Shown here in pieces: positions 11,501 to 23,681 of a stretch of DNA of 64,000 nt; position 1 is the first letter of the stretch; each line of letters begins with the position of its first letter. A program made the translations under genes and the position numbers. The stretch is from Tolypeutes matacus (Eukaryota; Chordata; Mammalia; Cingulata; Chlamyphoridae): NCBI GenBank assembly GCA_026826555.1, contig JAKSZT010054570.1, positions 1,624,947-1,688,946 of the forward strand, in the 5' to 3' direction. The notes beneath the pieces are model-generated. The model saw only the letters and a program-made list of their open reading frames with translations, was not told the DNA's origin and did not search any database.

Positions 11501-12268
11501 CTATGTGCTATTATTGTGACATATCATCATTATCTGTAGTAAGCATTTCATAACTCCCTCTGTTTTGCCAATTGTTTTAAATCTTTCTTATTAGCTATGT
11601 TAGGCATGCTATTATCTTAATCTTCTTAACATCCATGTGAGAGTTTGATAAGTCAGCAGGGGATCTTGCCATAGCTGCCAAGGATACATGATTAGGTTAC
11701 AGTTCCAGAGACTCACACTCCAGAGCTCCCACTGGATTCACTTCCCAGACAGATTTCTTCAACTCTAAAAGACAAAGTCTAGGACCAGGAGGTAATTTAT
11801 ATGGGCCAGTATCTTGGACTTTCATCTGATCATTTAACCTAGAGGGAAAAAGCAGATAAAGAGAAAAAAGGTGTGTGTGTATGACAAAGAGATAGAGAGA
11901 GAGAGACCCCAACCAACTCCATCTGGGGAGGTTCTCGCAACAACCCAGAGTCAGTTCTGATAGACTGTAGAAATGCATTTTAATATTCTAAAGGGGTTAA
12001 AGTCCGGAGGGAGTAGTTGACACTGTGGTAGAACTTGACTCTACCTTTTTCATAGAATTAACTCAGGTTAGGAAAATAATTTTGTTTTTTGGCAACTGGG
12101 ATCATTGTGGGCAGAACAGCTTTTTCTCAGGGAATTCTCTGAATAAACCTTCATCTCTGCAAACTCTTGCTGCAACCATACTGATGAGAACTTTCCATTG
12201 TGCTGACTCTCCGGCAAAACCATCTTTGGCTTTAGCCTCTGTTTAACTCTCACCCTTTTGTGTTAAAA
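11501..12268. other. Unique intronic sequence
   Basis: Nothing recognised except a short (GT)n/(GA)n patch at about 11870-11906. Confidence 0.5.
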
Positions 12269-12281
12269 GAATATTGTCAGG

Positions 12282-12442
12282 ACAATGCAAAAGGTGTTGG
12301 TGGCGGGGTGACGTATGGGACCCCTGTATGATGATATGCATGTTTGTTTTGTGAGTTCACAACTTTTACTATATGTTTATTGTTTATGTTTGTTCATGTA
12401 TGAATGATAAACTTCTATTTAAAAAGTTAAAAAAAAAAAAAT
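12282..12442 (+). repeat. 5'-truncated L1-type 3' end with target-site duplication
   Basis: A 161-bp insert ending in A(12-13), flanked by a perfect 13-bp duplication GAATATTGTCAGG at 12269-12281 and 12443-12455. The interior contains TATGGGACCCCTGTATGATG and GTATGAATGATAAACTTC. It resembles an L1 3' UTR end but is a different family from the GGGCATATGGGAATCCC copies. Confidence 0.82.
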
Positions 12443-12854
12443 GAATATTGTCAGGGCTCCAGGGTGTCATCATTTCATGGCCATTTACCTCTGGTCCAGA
12501 CATGTGTCACCCTAACCCTAAAGAACAGGGGAGTTCTCATCACTAAGTTTGGGATTCTGGAAATAGCACAAGAAACAAGGGTTTGAATCAGGTTCAAGAG
12601 AGACATCTAGGGAGCATCGTAATTTCATAGGCAAGTTCCTCTAAGCCCTCTCTTTTCTTTGAAATAAGTGTATCCAGAGATATCTCCAAGGTTCAAGAAC
12701 AGATGCAGATGGAATCAACTATAAAGCAATATTCGCTAATAATAGTCTTGGGTGTGTACCCAGCCTTCAGATGTGTCTGTAGTTGATGAACAGGTTCTAC
12801 CCAAGAATGATCCTTTAGTGTCTGGCAGGGAAAGCTCTGGGTAGGTGAACATAG

Positions 12855-12965
12855 GAATCCCCTAGGAAGTTTATTAAATGTATAGATCCCCAGCCCCACC
12901 CCTCAAAAATTCTGATTTGTCAGGGTGGGCCCTTGGTGCTCCTGACACAGATGATGGATCATAGT
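12855..12965 (-). repeat. hAT-Charlie-type remnant
   Basis: AGATCCCCAGCCCCACCCC, then AATTCTGATTTGTCAGGGTGGG matches the widespread mammalian 'GGGCCCCACCCCCAGAG..CTGATTCAGTAGGTC' element. Both ends are lost. Confidence 0.6.
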
Positions 12966-13929
12966 CTTTTAGGGATGTGGGGTGATTTGTCACTCTCACA
13001 TGCACTTGCTACAATCTTCAACACACCTGCCCCCTCCCTCCACACCTTCAGCGTTTAGGACCTTGGAGCCAGTTTCCCCAGTGAAACAGTTTCTGCTTGT
13101 CTATTCCTTAAATCAGGATTTTCACTGTTTTCTTGAGTTCTGTAGAAACTCACAAGGGACATGTGAGGTTTTCTCTGAGTGGAGTGACATGCTATGGAAT
13201 TAATGATCTCTTTTCATGTTTTAATTTCCAGTCTTCTGAATTCCATTCCTGCCCCTTTGCCCATGCTCAGAATAAACTCCACAGGCAGGGAACACTGCCT
13301 GTTTTCAGAAACAGAATCAAGGATTATGTCAATTCACACTGCATTTCTTTGATGTGCAATTAAGCAGTTCATCCTATTGCTTGTTATTCATTTGTTGTTT
13401 TTTCTTTTTCTGTTTACTGAATCATTTGTCTTTCCTTTGCCATTTTTTATGGGTGAACTTCATAACATAATTTTAAGTACCAGCAAAAGTTCTTTTAGAA
13501 TTACATTTTATTTATGAAAAATATGGGTTGAATTGGCATCTTTGCAATATCGTTTCTTTGCTTTAAGGAACAGGCATATCTCTTCATTTCCTCTCTTTTT
13601 AAAATATTCCTCAAGAACTGTCTTGTTTTTTGATTACTCCTTTTCCAGAGCAGTTTGTTCTGGTTTTAAGGATACCACTAGTATCCACTAAAATTTGCCT
13701 TTTGTGGCCATTATTTGTTGGCCTGATATTTCCCCCTGTCTTCATTCATTCTTGAATCTGGCAGGATTCATCCAGATCTGGCTCTGCCAGTTGGGCTGCC
13801 CTTGGCTTTGCTGGTCAGTGCACATGATGGCTCAATCTCCCGCTCAGGGGACAGCTGGAGGGCACCACTCTGGTTTCCCAACTGCCAGCCACTATCTTTA
13901 TCTAGTGAGTCTGTGCTGTGCTCAGGTGC
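12966..13929. other. Mostly unique intronic sequence
   Basis: Nothing firmly recognised. The AT-rich part 13370-13680 could be a decayed antisense L1 but cannot be aligned by eye. Confidence 0.4.
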
Positions 13930-14145
13930 AATATTTTGCAAAAGGCACCATACACTTGTCATGCATTAACTCAGGCCATACAACCCTATAAGGTAGAGAC
14001 TGTTATTGTTCAAATCATAAAGGAAGAAACTGAGGATTCACAAGACCAAGTGACTTGGCTTATAGAGCTGGTATTTGTCAACGACAGGATTGAAGTCTGG
14101 CTCCTGGGCTCTTACCCAGAGTGCCCTGCACGTGGTTTTGTTGCA
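13930..14145 (-). repeat. MIR SINE
   Basis: Reverse-complement MIR order: CCCTATAAGGTAGAGACTG, AAGGAAGAAACTGAGGATTC, AAGTGACTTGGCTTATAGAG and TTGAAGTCTGGCTCCTGGGC. Confidence 0.75.
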
Positions 14146-14425
14146 TCCCTAGCAAGTGGCAAGGCCCTCACTTGGCGATGATCATGACTATTGTTTTTTT
14201 AGCATTTAGGTAAATTGACATAATTAAGCCACTGACACAAAGACTAGAAAGAAATGAAATACTAATTCTATGACTTCATTTATACTAGAGAAGAGTTTTA
14301 CGGAGAATGTAGTTCGTCTAAAACCACGAAGATTTCAACATATTGTGGAAATGCCAGTATCAGAGGAAAAAAAAAAAGTGACAGAACAAAGTTAAACAAA
14401 GTTAGTCCTCGGTGTCCCCAGCCTT

Positions 14426-14446
14426 TCGCCCTTCGCCCTTCGCCCT
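14426..14446. repeat. Three tandem copies of a 7-bp unit TCGCCCT
   Basis: Perfect 3x TCGCCCT. Too short to interpret, but CpG-bearing and uninterrupted. Confidence 0.9.
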
Positions 14447-14794
14447 TGGTCTTACGTTCTCCCTACTTTTACCAGCTGGGGAACTCTGCTCTTTTAACAT
14501 AAACATGGGCATTTATGTTAAGGTGCTAATGACTGATGATGAATTTATGTGTAACCCCTACCACGCATCTAGTCTTTTTATTTCAACAGGGATAGGACAG
14601 AAGAAGGGAGCTGGCATTCTTGAGCTTAGCACCAAATCTTCCAGTCTCAAATGAGGACTTGAGTAGGAGATTTGTTTAGACACCGAACTTCTATTTTCCT
14701 CAACCAAAAAATAAAAATAAATAAAAAAATAAAAAAAACTAGACAGCCAGGGTAGTTTCTTAGGGAGGTCCTCGTTTTTTAATACTTTTGAAAT

Positions 14795-14945
14795 ATTATT
14801 GTTTTATTTTACGAATGAGAGAATGGAATCTCAGAAAGGTTAAAATACCTTTCATATGTCACCCAGCTGGTGAGTGATAGAGCTGGGATTTAAGTCCACA
14901 TCTGTCTTATTCCAAACCCTTTCTGTTAAACCTCAACATTTTCCG
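14795..14945 (-). repeat. MIR SINE
   Basis: TTTACGAATGAGAGAATGG, CAGAAAGGTTAAAATACC, CACCCAGCTGGTGAGTGA and AGAGCTGGGATTTAAGTCC follow the reverse-complement MIR core. Confidence 0.8.
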
Positions 14946-15064
14946 TAAACAAGTTTTGCCTTCAATTAGACATGAAAACTATAGCCATAGTATCATCCCG
15001 TGTCATCTCTTTGAAAACCCAAGTATTCTATAAATATGTATCATTGCCATATTAAATCATAATG

Positions 15065-15260
15065 ATTTAAACAACTAATGTTTATGAAGTGTCTATGATG
15101 TGCCAGATGCTACGGTAAGCACTTTTTAGGAATCATCTAATTTCATCTTCACAGGAGCACCATGAGGGAATTCAGTTCTTGCGCTCTATTTCACAGATGA
15201 GGAAACTGAGGTTTAGTAAGTTAAGGAATTTGCCCAGTAGGGCACAGCTGTGTCCTCAGT
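15065..15260 (-). repeat. MIR SINE
   Basis: TGTGCCAGATGCTACGGTAAG, TTTCACAGATGAGGAAACTG, AGGTTTAGTAAGTTAAGG and TTTGCCCAGTAGGGCACAGC are reverse-complement MIR core and tail. Confidence 0.82.
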
Positions 15261-17090
15261 GCGTATTAAGGACTAGCTCTAGGCAAGGCACTCTCCAACA
15301 TGCTGGAGGGATAGCAAAAGGCCCAACACCCTGCTGCCTGGGCAGGGAGCTGCGTACATAGCAAGATTGCAAAGCAAGGCACTGGTACATTGTAAGATCG
15401 CGAAGCCAGCAGACATGCTGGGTGCCAAGTGCATGGGCTGGACGAGCACCACAGGATTCGGAGCAGGAAGACATGCACACACCCTGATGGAGTCTGCAGA
15501 AGGCCTCGAAAAGAAATACAACTTGATCTGGGCCTTGATAGGGAGGGAACACGTTTCGTTATCTCCATGGTGAGAACCTACTCACATAGTCTAAGGAGGT
15601 TGGCCACATCCTTTGAAAGAAGAAGGAATTGCTGCTCCAGACAGAACGGGTCCCTGATATGTCCGGTGCCCTGCTCAGTACCTGGAACATCAGAGGTGTT
15701 CAAGAACTGTGTTCATTGTGGAGTTGAGACATTGTGTGCTCCTGGAAGTGAGTTTTCTGTTTTAAGCAGGTATCAAATAGGCCACCAGCACTGGACTGGG
15801 ATCCTGTAGAGGATGAAAGAGAAATGGAACACTTGGCGCCTTCTTTTGAGGATTGTAAATTCAAGATGGGGTGGGGACCTAAATTAACATGCCTGGTACC
15901 AGTGGAATATAATTATGAGCTAAACCTTAGTTTTTCCTAAAGAAGTGATGGAAGCTGTGAGGGCTGACATAGTTAAGAAAGAATATTTGGAGGAGGTGGA
16001 ACTGGATCTGGGACTTATGGAATAAGTAGGAGGGATAGAAAATTTTGACAGAAATGACTAACGGCCTGCAGGTAGGGTCAGCATGGCCTTTGAGGAATGA
16101 GGGAGCCAGAGGAGCAGGGAAAAGCTCTTGTGGTCAGGGCAGAAATAGAAAGTGAAGGAAGTCAACCAGCCATTCCAACCTTTTGTGAAACAACCAAATT
16201 CTCTCACACCGGCATTGGATAGAGGAAGGGGAAGAAAAGAAAAGAGAAGGAAAGAGAAGCTATAGTTGGAAAGAGAGAACAAGCTGGGCTGGGGAGTGAT
16301 GAGTCTCAGCAGTCCTCCGTAAAGATGGTCAGCAGAACGCCCATCTAAAGAAGGAGCTTCTCCTCCTTCTGCCCTGAGCACAGGAGAGGAAACCGAGGCC
16401 CTGGAAGCATGGCCAGGTCAGTGTGGGCCCCTGGAAGCCCCCACAGCTGTGCAGGACTGCTCCTTTCATGCATGAATCTCACCATCAGAGACACATGGGT
16501 GTGAATGGTTTCCCTGCAGTATGCAGGCACCTTTGTTTTATGCGATGCTTGAATTCAGAAAAACCAAATGCTCACAGTGTTAGTTCAGTTCCATGCTGTA
16601 GATCTTTCGGCTAGCTTCAAAACAACTACTGATGCCATCGAAGCCCAACGTTTGATTGGAAATGAAAGGCACTCTTTCTTTCCGTAGAAGATTAAGAAGC
16701 AAGCATACTCATGGATCAGAAAGCCTTGCTGTCTTCTTTTTCCAAGAATAAAGATGGGCTCATTTAACATGATTTCCACCTGTTCTCCTGGTGATTAGTG
16801 TTTAAGTGACTTTCTCTGGGTATTAGTCACTCCAAGGAAATGAAATGATGCTATGGTAATTGGCCATGTGGGTTTCTTTGCTTCCCTGGGGATTTCACTT
16901 GGCTCAGAGAGCATTTTCTTTTACATAGACTCTGTCTACACTCTTTATTTAGCTAATTAGATGGCTCAAGGGAGCGGGCAGGCATTGGGGGGTGGAGGGA
17001 GGTGGAGAGTGGGGCAGCATATTATAACGGGAAGAGCACTTAATTGAAACAGGGTATGAGTTCTGCTCTAAACCAAAATATTTTCTCTTC
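15261..17090. other. Unique intronic sequence
   Basis: No repeat or gene recognised over 1.8 kb. Several overlapping open frames of up to 126 codons (15250-15810 and 16058-16381) run on both strands without motif support. Confidence 0.5.
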
Positions 17091-17094
17091 TAAT

Positions 17095-17290
17095 AAGCTC
17101 TTATTTTGGGACAACTGTGTTATGTACATGACCTCATTTAAACTTCACTATAATAACTGTATGGTATTGATATATGATTAACTTTTCAGAGATGAGAAAA
17201 GTCAAGTTCAGAGGCTAAGTTTCCCAGCTGGTCAGTGGCGACACGGGAATGGAACTCTAATTAGCCTTAATTCCCACGCTCTGCTGTCGG
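17095..17290 (-). repeat. MIR SINE
   Basis: CATGACCTCATTTAAACTTC, CAGAGATGAGAAAAGTCAAG and TTTCCCAGCTGGTCAGTGG..ATGGAACTCTAATTAGCC follow the reverse-complement MIR order. Confidence 0.72.
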
Positions 17291-17597
17291 TGATTAGTTT
17301 CTACTTATTTGTCGCATGACCTTGGCATCAGTCACTTCACTTCTCCATCCTCGGTTTCTTTAAGACATACTCCATGAGGAAGCAGATGGAAATCGCTGCC
17401 CTTTATCAGCATATAGCACAAAGCCGCCATGGAAGGCAGAGGTCAATATAGTGACAGAAGATAATGCCCAATGTGGAGGCATGAGCATGTGTCATAGAGA
17501 AGGGTTCACTTTGGACAAAGCTTTGCCACATTTATTTATTTCCTGGACTGCTGACTCCATTTTTTTTTTTTTTTTTTTTTTGGTCACTTTTCAACGA

Positions 17598-19240
17598 TTT
17601 TTTTTTTTTTTTAAGATGCTTAGATTACATAAATGTCACACAAAAATTACAGGGATTCCCGTATTCCCCACCTCCCAAACCTCCCACAACCTCCCACATA
17701 AACATCTTTCATTAGTGTGGCTCAACACCTGAAATGGATATGCACATCCTGGGGCTTTGCCACTAAGCATGGACCATAGTTCACACTGTAGACCACACTC
17801 TCTCCCACACAGTTCTGCATGTTATATGCTGATGTAAAATGACCTATATCTGTCATTGTAATGTCAGTCAGGATAATTCCAAAGTCCTGAAAAAGCCCCT
17901 GTATTACAACTGCTTTTCCCTTCCCTGCCCTGAAAGCGTCCAGTGGCCACTGGCTCCACCTCACTGTTGTAATTTCTTCCATTGCTTGGATCACAATATG
18001 TCTACAGCAGAATACCATTAAGACCACTCTAGTCCATAGCTCTTCCCCCAATCCTGAGGAGTTTGGGTTGGTGATGTCCACTCCACCTCCAAGTGTGAGA
18101 GGACTTATATCCCATGGATATAATGGATGGGATTATCCTGCCTGCAGCTGCAGGCCCTCTCCATTCCCTAGGATGGCCGTTGTCCATCATCATCTCCTCA
18201 CCAGATGACTTGGGTGAGTCCATTGAGCTGTAGAGTAGGAGTTGCAGCTCCACTGAGATTCCAGGCACAGCTGGCACATGGGCAGGCCAAAGGCTCCAGT
18301 CTCTGGAAGTACACCTACAAACTCCAGCCTCACATATAGGTTTGAATAGAAGGGACTGATAGACCATGTGCAGGGAGGACTTATTTGAGTCCAATGCTGT
18401 CACTCTCAGGAGCACAGATTCCAAAGTAGAGCCCACTGATAAGGCATCAATCTCTGGAGCTATCCCCCGTTATATAGGACCTGGGTGTCTCCAGAGCCCT
18501 CAGGAGCCCATCTTTGTGGGGTGATATCCACTTTGGTGTTCTATGAGATCCTACTGAGGTGTGTGTAAGCGTTACCTCTGGGATGACCTCCCGACTCACT
18601 TTGAAGTCTCTTAGCCACGTGAACTCATTTGTCTTTACCTTTTCCCCCTTTTATTCAAGGTCTTTTTCCAGTCGTATCGCCAGTTGGCACTTGGTAGTAA
18701 TCCCTCATTGCCAGGGAGGCTCATCCCTGGGGGTCATGTCCCACTCTGGGGGGAAGGTAATACATTCATATGCTGAGTTTGGCTTAGAGAGAGGCCACAT
18801 TTGAGCAACAAGGGGGCTCTCAGGTGGCAACCCTTAGGCACCCCATAACAGTAGGCCGAGTTTCAATTACAAGAGCAAGGACTCGTAAGGCTAGTCATCA
18901 ATAACAAGAACCCATCAGTGGACCATCCTCCTTTGCCAGACACTGCCCCTGCACTCGGGGGACTGTTGCTGCTCCCTTGGAGAATGTGCCAGAGCTCTCC
19001 AGGCTGGGAATTCAGTATTCCCTCATTTACTGAGTGATTGTCTACCCACTGTGACCATGCCCCATCCCTTGATCATTTGAACAATTTTATATATCTTTCA
19101 TGTATATTAAGATGAACTTCTTCTCATGAAACCCCCATCCCAGACACCCCCCACCAATGATCCTCTGCTGCTCCCATTGTAACCCTTCTGTGATCTAAAC
19201 CTTCCTTGAAGATGAAGCCCATATAATAGCCAAATTCAAT
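17598..19240 (-). repeat. LINE-type retroposon, family X copy 3 (longest)
   Basis: Antisense. A T-run at 17598-17612 precedes the family 3' end (GGGATTCCCGTATTCCCC), then the same upstream order as copy 2: TCTGTCATTGTAATGTCAG, TGTAATTTCTTCCATTGC, CCCCAATCCTGAGGA, CAGCTGGCACATGG. It continues about 0.7 kb beyond the 5' end of copy 2. A 135-codon antisense open frame (18029-18436) and shorter ones show no recognised domain. The right boundary is uncertain because AT-rich sequence follows. Probably the 3' UTR and adjacent part of a xenarthran L1. Confidence 0.7.
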
Positions 19241-19479
19241 TGATAGGAAAATGAAATAATAATGATAAGCTTAAATGTAAGAGATAAAATACATGGAAAC
19301 TCAGAAAAAAAAACTAAAAATAAAATGAAGGATTGGGACATTCAAAAAATAGGAAAAAACAAAAAAATTAAAAAATAAATTTAAAAATAATTTATTATTA
19401 TTATTTTTTCCTTTTATCACTGCATTATCAGGTGTCCAGTCTGTACCGTGGCACCTTCCCCCTCTCACTCCCCAGTGTC

Positions 19480-19900
19480 TCCCAAACTTTGGTTTAATTT
19501 TCAAAGAAGTTTTAGGTCACAGCAAAGTCACACACAGAATACTAGAGACTCTCATATACCCAACCTCCTTCCCCTTTCCTCACCCCATATTAAAACCTTT
19601 TTGTACGTGGGTGGTAGCATTGTTATAACTGTTATACAGATACTGAAACATAGCTACTAAACATTGTCAATGGTTTATAGGATAGTTTACAATTTAGACG
19701 GTACAGTTTAATAATTTTTGATGATATTTACCATGTCCTGTGTCCATTACTGTAAGGTAATGAAAAACATTTCCCATGACCACTAAATACCCCCTGTTTG
19801 ATCTTTTCTGTTCCTACCTCCCCAACCCCCTGGGGCACATGACACTCCCCTGTCTTGACTCACTGGATGACAAGATTCATAGTTACATGCAACAAGAGGT
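19480..19900 (-). repeat. L1-type 3'-UTR-like segment, antisense
   Basis: TTTTAGGTCACAGCAAAGTC, GACTCTCATATACCCAACC and TTGTTATAACTGTTATACAG, then GTTTACAATTTAGACGGTAC. The same order (hydroxyl phrase 'CTCATATACC', then a T/A-rich tract) appears at 37980-38500 inside the L1 stack. Assignment by similarity of layout only. Confidence 0.45.
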
Positions 19901-20189
19901 CTTGACACACTGATTATCCTCCCCTATTAGGATCCACCCTTGCTCCTAAGAGACACCCACCTGTCTGTTTCTGGGTGAATCGGTCCTCCCAAAGATGGGG
20001 GTCCATCTCCTTCCCACCCACTGTGTGGGTCTCCACTCCCCGACACAATACATTATGACAGGATGAACACTCACACTCTCCCCAGAAGCCTACTCCAGAT
20101 GCACCCCGTCCTGAAAACATGTCTGTTTTCTAGTTGGAAAGAAAAATAATTTCTTGGTCTGTACCCAAATCTTCCTTGAGTTCTTATAT

Positions 20190-20300
20190 TAACTACAAAT
20201 AATAATAGCCTACGTGGTATACTACAATGCCTTCAAAGCACTTTTCTACATTGTCATTTACTCTGCATCAACTCTGTGAGGACTATTGTTATTCTTATTT
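20190..20300 (-). repeat. MIR SINE fragment
   Basis: CTTCAAAGCACTTTTCTACA, TTACTCTGCATCAACTCTG and TGAGGACTATTGTTATTC correspond to the reverse-complement MIR 3' half. Confidence 0.5.
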
Positions 20301-20309
20301 TTATAATGT

Positions 20310-20405
20310 AAATCTGGACTGTCCAATACAGTAGCCACATGTAGCTATCTTAATTTAAATTATTTTAGATTTGAATAAATTTGAAACTTCTCTCCCTTAG
20401 TCATA
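20310..20405. repeat. hAT-type remnant
   Basis: CTGTCCAATACAGTAGCCAC, then TAGCTATCTTAATTTAAATT and TCATACTAGCCATATTTAA match a common mammalian hAT MITE with 'AGCCACATGTGGCT' arms. It sits between two MIR fragments of like orientation, so it may have inserted into one MIR. Confidence 0.6.
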
Positions 20406-20419
20406 CTAGCCATATTTAA

Positions 20420-20580
20420 AGAGCTTACTAACCCACATTCTGAACACTTGTATGTATAATCTCTTTTAACTCCCAAAACAATCTGTGAAGTAAGTATGGC
20501 TTTACAGATGAAACAGCTTAGTCTTGGAGAGATTTGCTCACTTGCCAAGGTCAAATATAGCTGAAGTGTGGTGGATCTTG
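20420..20580 (-). repeat. MIR SINE fragment
   Basis: CTCTTTTAACTCCCAAAACA, TGTGAAGTAAGTATGGCTTT, ACAGATGAAACAGCTTAG and TTGCCAAGGTCAAATATAGC follow the reverse-complement MIR. Confidence 0.65.
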
Positions 20581-22672
20581 GTTATTTATGGCTGCAGACT
20601 CTCCTCTCAAGCTAGCATACTCTACAGTACTTCTCATGGAGAAATAGGAATAAAAAGATACTTACAAAGTGTAACTAGCACTTTGACTTCCAGGAAGATG
20701 GAGTAGACATAGTTTTACCTAGTCATCCCATGGATTACAAATTAAAATCCTAGACATTATATATAAAATATACATTAGAAGATTCTGAACAGTGGAGAGA
20801 AGGCAGACTGGCCAGGGACCTTAGGCCCCAAGGAAAGATACAATGGTGTGTTCCCTAATATATCCCAGTCTTGGAGGTGAATAAATTGGCAACCTGGAAA
20901 TTTCAATGGGATCAGACAGAAAAAAAAGGCCCCAACCAAAGCCTTCCCTCTTCTAGCCAAAGAACTAGGAAAGGAGCAGCCTACCAAGAGAGAAAACTTT
21001 TAGACAATAATCAGTCTATTCCATTAAAATACCCCAGAAAAAAAAAAAAAAAAACAAACCTGTGGCTCCCAACCTACCCAAGCCAACAGAAACTGAGTGG
21101 GGAACCTAGACTTCCAGCTTCACCAAACTTTAATGAGGTACCCAAACCTTGAAAGACTAACTAAAGAGGTAGAACTTACATCCCCACCAAGTGGCAATGA
21201 GGACCCCCCCCACACCTTCTACTACAATGCTATTGGAGACAACATGGGGATCTTGGACCTCTGTGGCTGTGTAGCAGTAATTAGACTCCCTATCCCCTGC
21301 TTGCTGGGGGGTGGGGGGGTGGGAGGATGTGGGGAGGGGTGTCAGGGGAGGCTAAATGGAACCTGAATTTCTACTCCCACTTAGTAGTAATGAGGCAGCA
21401 CACCACGCTTTCCCTGCTGAAGTGGTTGCAGAAGAAGCTAGCTAAAACAAAGTTTAAATAAGATCTGGGGTCCCATAACAAAATACCCAAGATGTCCATA
21501 TCTCAGTCTAAAATTACATATCAAGAGCCAGGAAGATCTCAAACAGAACGAAAAAAAAGACAATCTATAGATGCCAACATTGAGATGACAGCAATGTTAA
21601 AATTCTATGACAAAGATTTCCAAGCCACCATTATAAAAATGCTTCAGTGAGCAATTACAAACACACTTGAAACATGAGAAAATAGAATCAGCAAAGAAAG
21701 AAAAAGTCTCAACAAAAAGAATAGAAGAAATAAAGAAGAGCCAAATGGAAACTTTAAAACTGAAAGCTACAATATCAGAAATATAAAACTTAATGAATGG
21801 GCCCAAAAGCAGAATGGAGGGGACAGAGGAAAGGATCAGTGAACTACAGAGATTATTCAATCTTGGCAACAGAACAAAAATTAGATTTAAAAAAAAATCC
21901 TGTGGGAAGATGCAAAAAGATGTAACAATTGTGTCATCAGAGTTCCAGAATGAAAGGAGATAGAGGGCTGGGTTGAAGAGTCACTCAAAGAAGTAATGGC
22001 TGAAGTTTCTCCAAATTTGACAAAAGACATAATCTTACAGTTTCAAGAAGCTGAGTGAAACAGAATGAACCCAAAGAAATCAACACCAAGAAACATCATA
22101 GTCAAACTTTCAAAAACTAAAGCCGAAGTCTTGAGAGTAGCCAAAGAGAAACAACATGTTACATACAGGGGGAAAGCAATATAAATGGCAGCAGATTTCT
22201 CAACAAAAACCTTAGAAGTTTGAAGGAAGTGCTGCAATATTTTTCAAGTGCTTAAGAAAGAACTGTCAACCAAGAATTCTATATCCACTGAAAATGTCCT
22301 TCGGAAATTATGGGCAAATCAAGATATTCTCAGACAAAGGAAAACTAAGAGAAAATTTACTAGCAGACCTTCCCTAAAAGAGTGGCTAGAGGAAGTTCTC
22401 TAAACAGAAAGAAAATGATAAAAGAAAGAGCTCTGGAACATCCAAGGGGAAGAAAGAACACGGTAAGCAAAAACACGAGTAAATACGATAGACTTTCCTT
22501 TTTCTCTTGAGTTTTCTAAATTGTTTGATGGTTAAAGCAAAAATTATTAACACTGACCAATGTGATTCTCAATGTATGTAGAGAAAATATTTAAGATAAC
22601 TATATTATAAATAAGGGAGTATAAAGAAACTGTATTTTATCTAAAGAAACTCAATTCAAATACAATGACATG

Positions 22673-22858
22673 GGAAGCGGCTATGGCTCAATCAGTGGGG
22701 CTCCCGTTTACCATGTGGGGGGCCCCGGGTTCGGTTCCCGGGGCCTCCTGGTGGGGGCAGGCCTGCCCGCACGGCGTGGTTGGCTGACCCGGCGAGCACG
22801 GGCAGCAGGGAGGGGATAAATGAATAAATAAATAAAATCTTTAAAAAAAAAAAAAAAA
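22673..22858 (+). repeat. DAS-type tRNA-derived SINE
   Basis: Head GGAAGCGGCTATGGCTCAAT with RNA polymerase III A box (22684-22698) and B box GGTTCGGTTCC (22728-22738), a GC-rich middle (GGCGTGGTTGGCTGACCC), and an (AAAT)n/poly(A) tail. It is flanked by a perfect 16-bp duplication CAAATACAATGACATG at 22657-22672 and 22859-22874. Intact boxes and perfect duplication suggest a fairly young insertion. It is a SINE, not a tRNA gene. Confidence 0.93.
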
Positions 22859-23192
22859 CAAATACAATGACATGTTGAATGAAAGAAGAGTGATGAAAAA
22901 ATATATACCATGCAAACATTAATCAAATAAAACAGGAATAGCTAGATTAATATCAGATAAAAATAGACTTCAGAGCATGGAAATTCCCAGAGATGGAAAA
23001 AAAACATTATATAATGTAAAAAAAAAAAAAAAGCTTAATCCAAAAAAAAGAAAAAAATGATAGAGCTGAAGGGAGAAATAGACAGATCTATAATTATAAA
23101 CAGAGACTTCAACACATCTCACTCAACAGTTGATAGAATAACTAGACAAAACATCAGCAAGCTTATAGAAGAACCAATAAGATCTAGTTGAC

Positions 23193-23234
23193 ACTTATAG
23201 AATACTCCACCCAACTTATAGAATACTCCACCCA
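23193..23234. repeat. 21-bp perfect tandem duplication
   Basis: Unit 23193-23213 is repeated exactly at 23214-23234 inside the L1 endonuclease region (the ATACTCCACCCA phrase). It would add seven codons without a frame change. Confidence 0.95.
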
Positions 23235-23365
23235 AAAGCAGCAGAATATACATTCTTTTCAAGCACCCATTGAACATATATCACTAAACTATATTCTGGG
23301 CCACAAAACAAACATCAACACATTTAAAATACTCAAAATCATACACATCATCTCTGGCCACAAGA

Positions 23366-23681
23366 AATCAGGCTTTTTTGGGACTTGGGAACCATCCTGA
23401 ATAACATTGCAATGACAGATATAGGCCATTATATATCTTCCCATAACCTGCAGAATTGTGTGGGAGAGAGTGTAAACTACGATGTGAGCTACGGTCCATG
23501 CTCAGTGGCAATGCCCCAGGATGCCTTCATCAATTGTAATGAATGTGCCACACTATTGAGGGATGTTGTTTATTTGGGAGGGTGGGAGGTATGGGGAGCC
23601 GGGCATATGGGAATCCCAATATTTTTTGTATAACATTTATGTAATCTAAGTACCTTTAAGAAAATAAAAAACATATTTGAA
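23366..23681 (+). repeat. LINE-type retroposon, family X copy 4, nested in L1
   Basis: Shares the family 3' end (GCATATGGGAATCCCAATAT...AAATAAAAAAC). L1 sequence stops near 23365 and continues at about 23682 (AATCAATAACAGAAAGATAA), so this copy split the L1. A short repeat GAAATCA/AAAATCA marks the junctions. Confidence 0.75.

Larger units (their letters stand above)
20690..23365 (+). repeat. L1 (HAL1-like 5' part), sense, interrupted by a SINE
   Basis: Starts TTCCAGGAAGATGGAGTAGA, the typical 5' phrase of old L1/HAL1 elements. Near 22260-22390 are codons matching the L1 ORF1 C-terminal region (reads like 'QEFYIH.KCPSEIMGKSRYSQTKEN', with stops). From 22900 the L1 ORF2 endonuclease region begins (GCAAACATTAATCAAATAAA..ATATCAGATAAAAATAGACTTC, later ATACTCCACCC and TTCTGGGCCACAAAACAAAC). 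No intact frame remains. A SINE splits it at 22673-22858. It resumes briefly at 23682-23712 after another insertion. Confidence 0.78.

Noticed and set aside
18029..18436. 135-codon minus-strand frame as a gene
   Set aside because: It lies wholly inside a retroposon copy and shows no domain. Kept only as an observation on the repeat family.
22673..22760. Possible functional tRNA gene (A and B boxes intact)
   Set aside because: It has a SINE body, an A-rich tail and perfect flanking duplications. The acceptor stem is not paired as in a tRNA. It is a DAS-type SINE.
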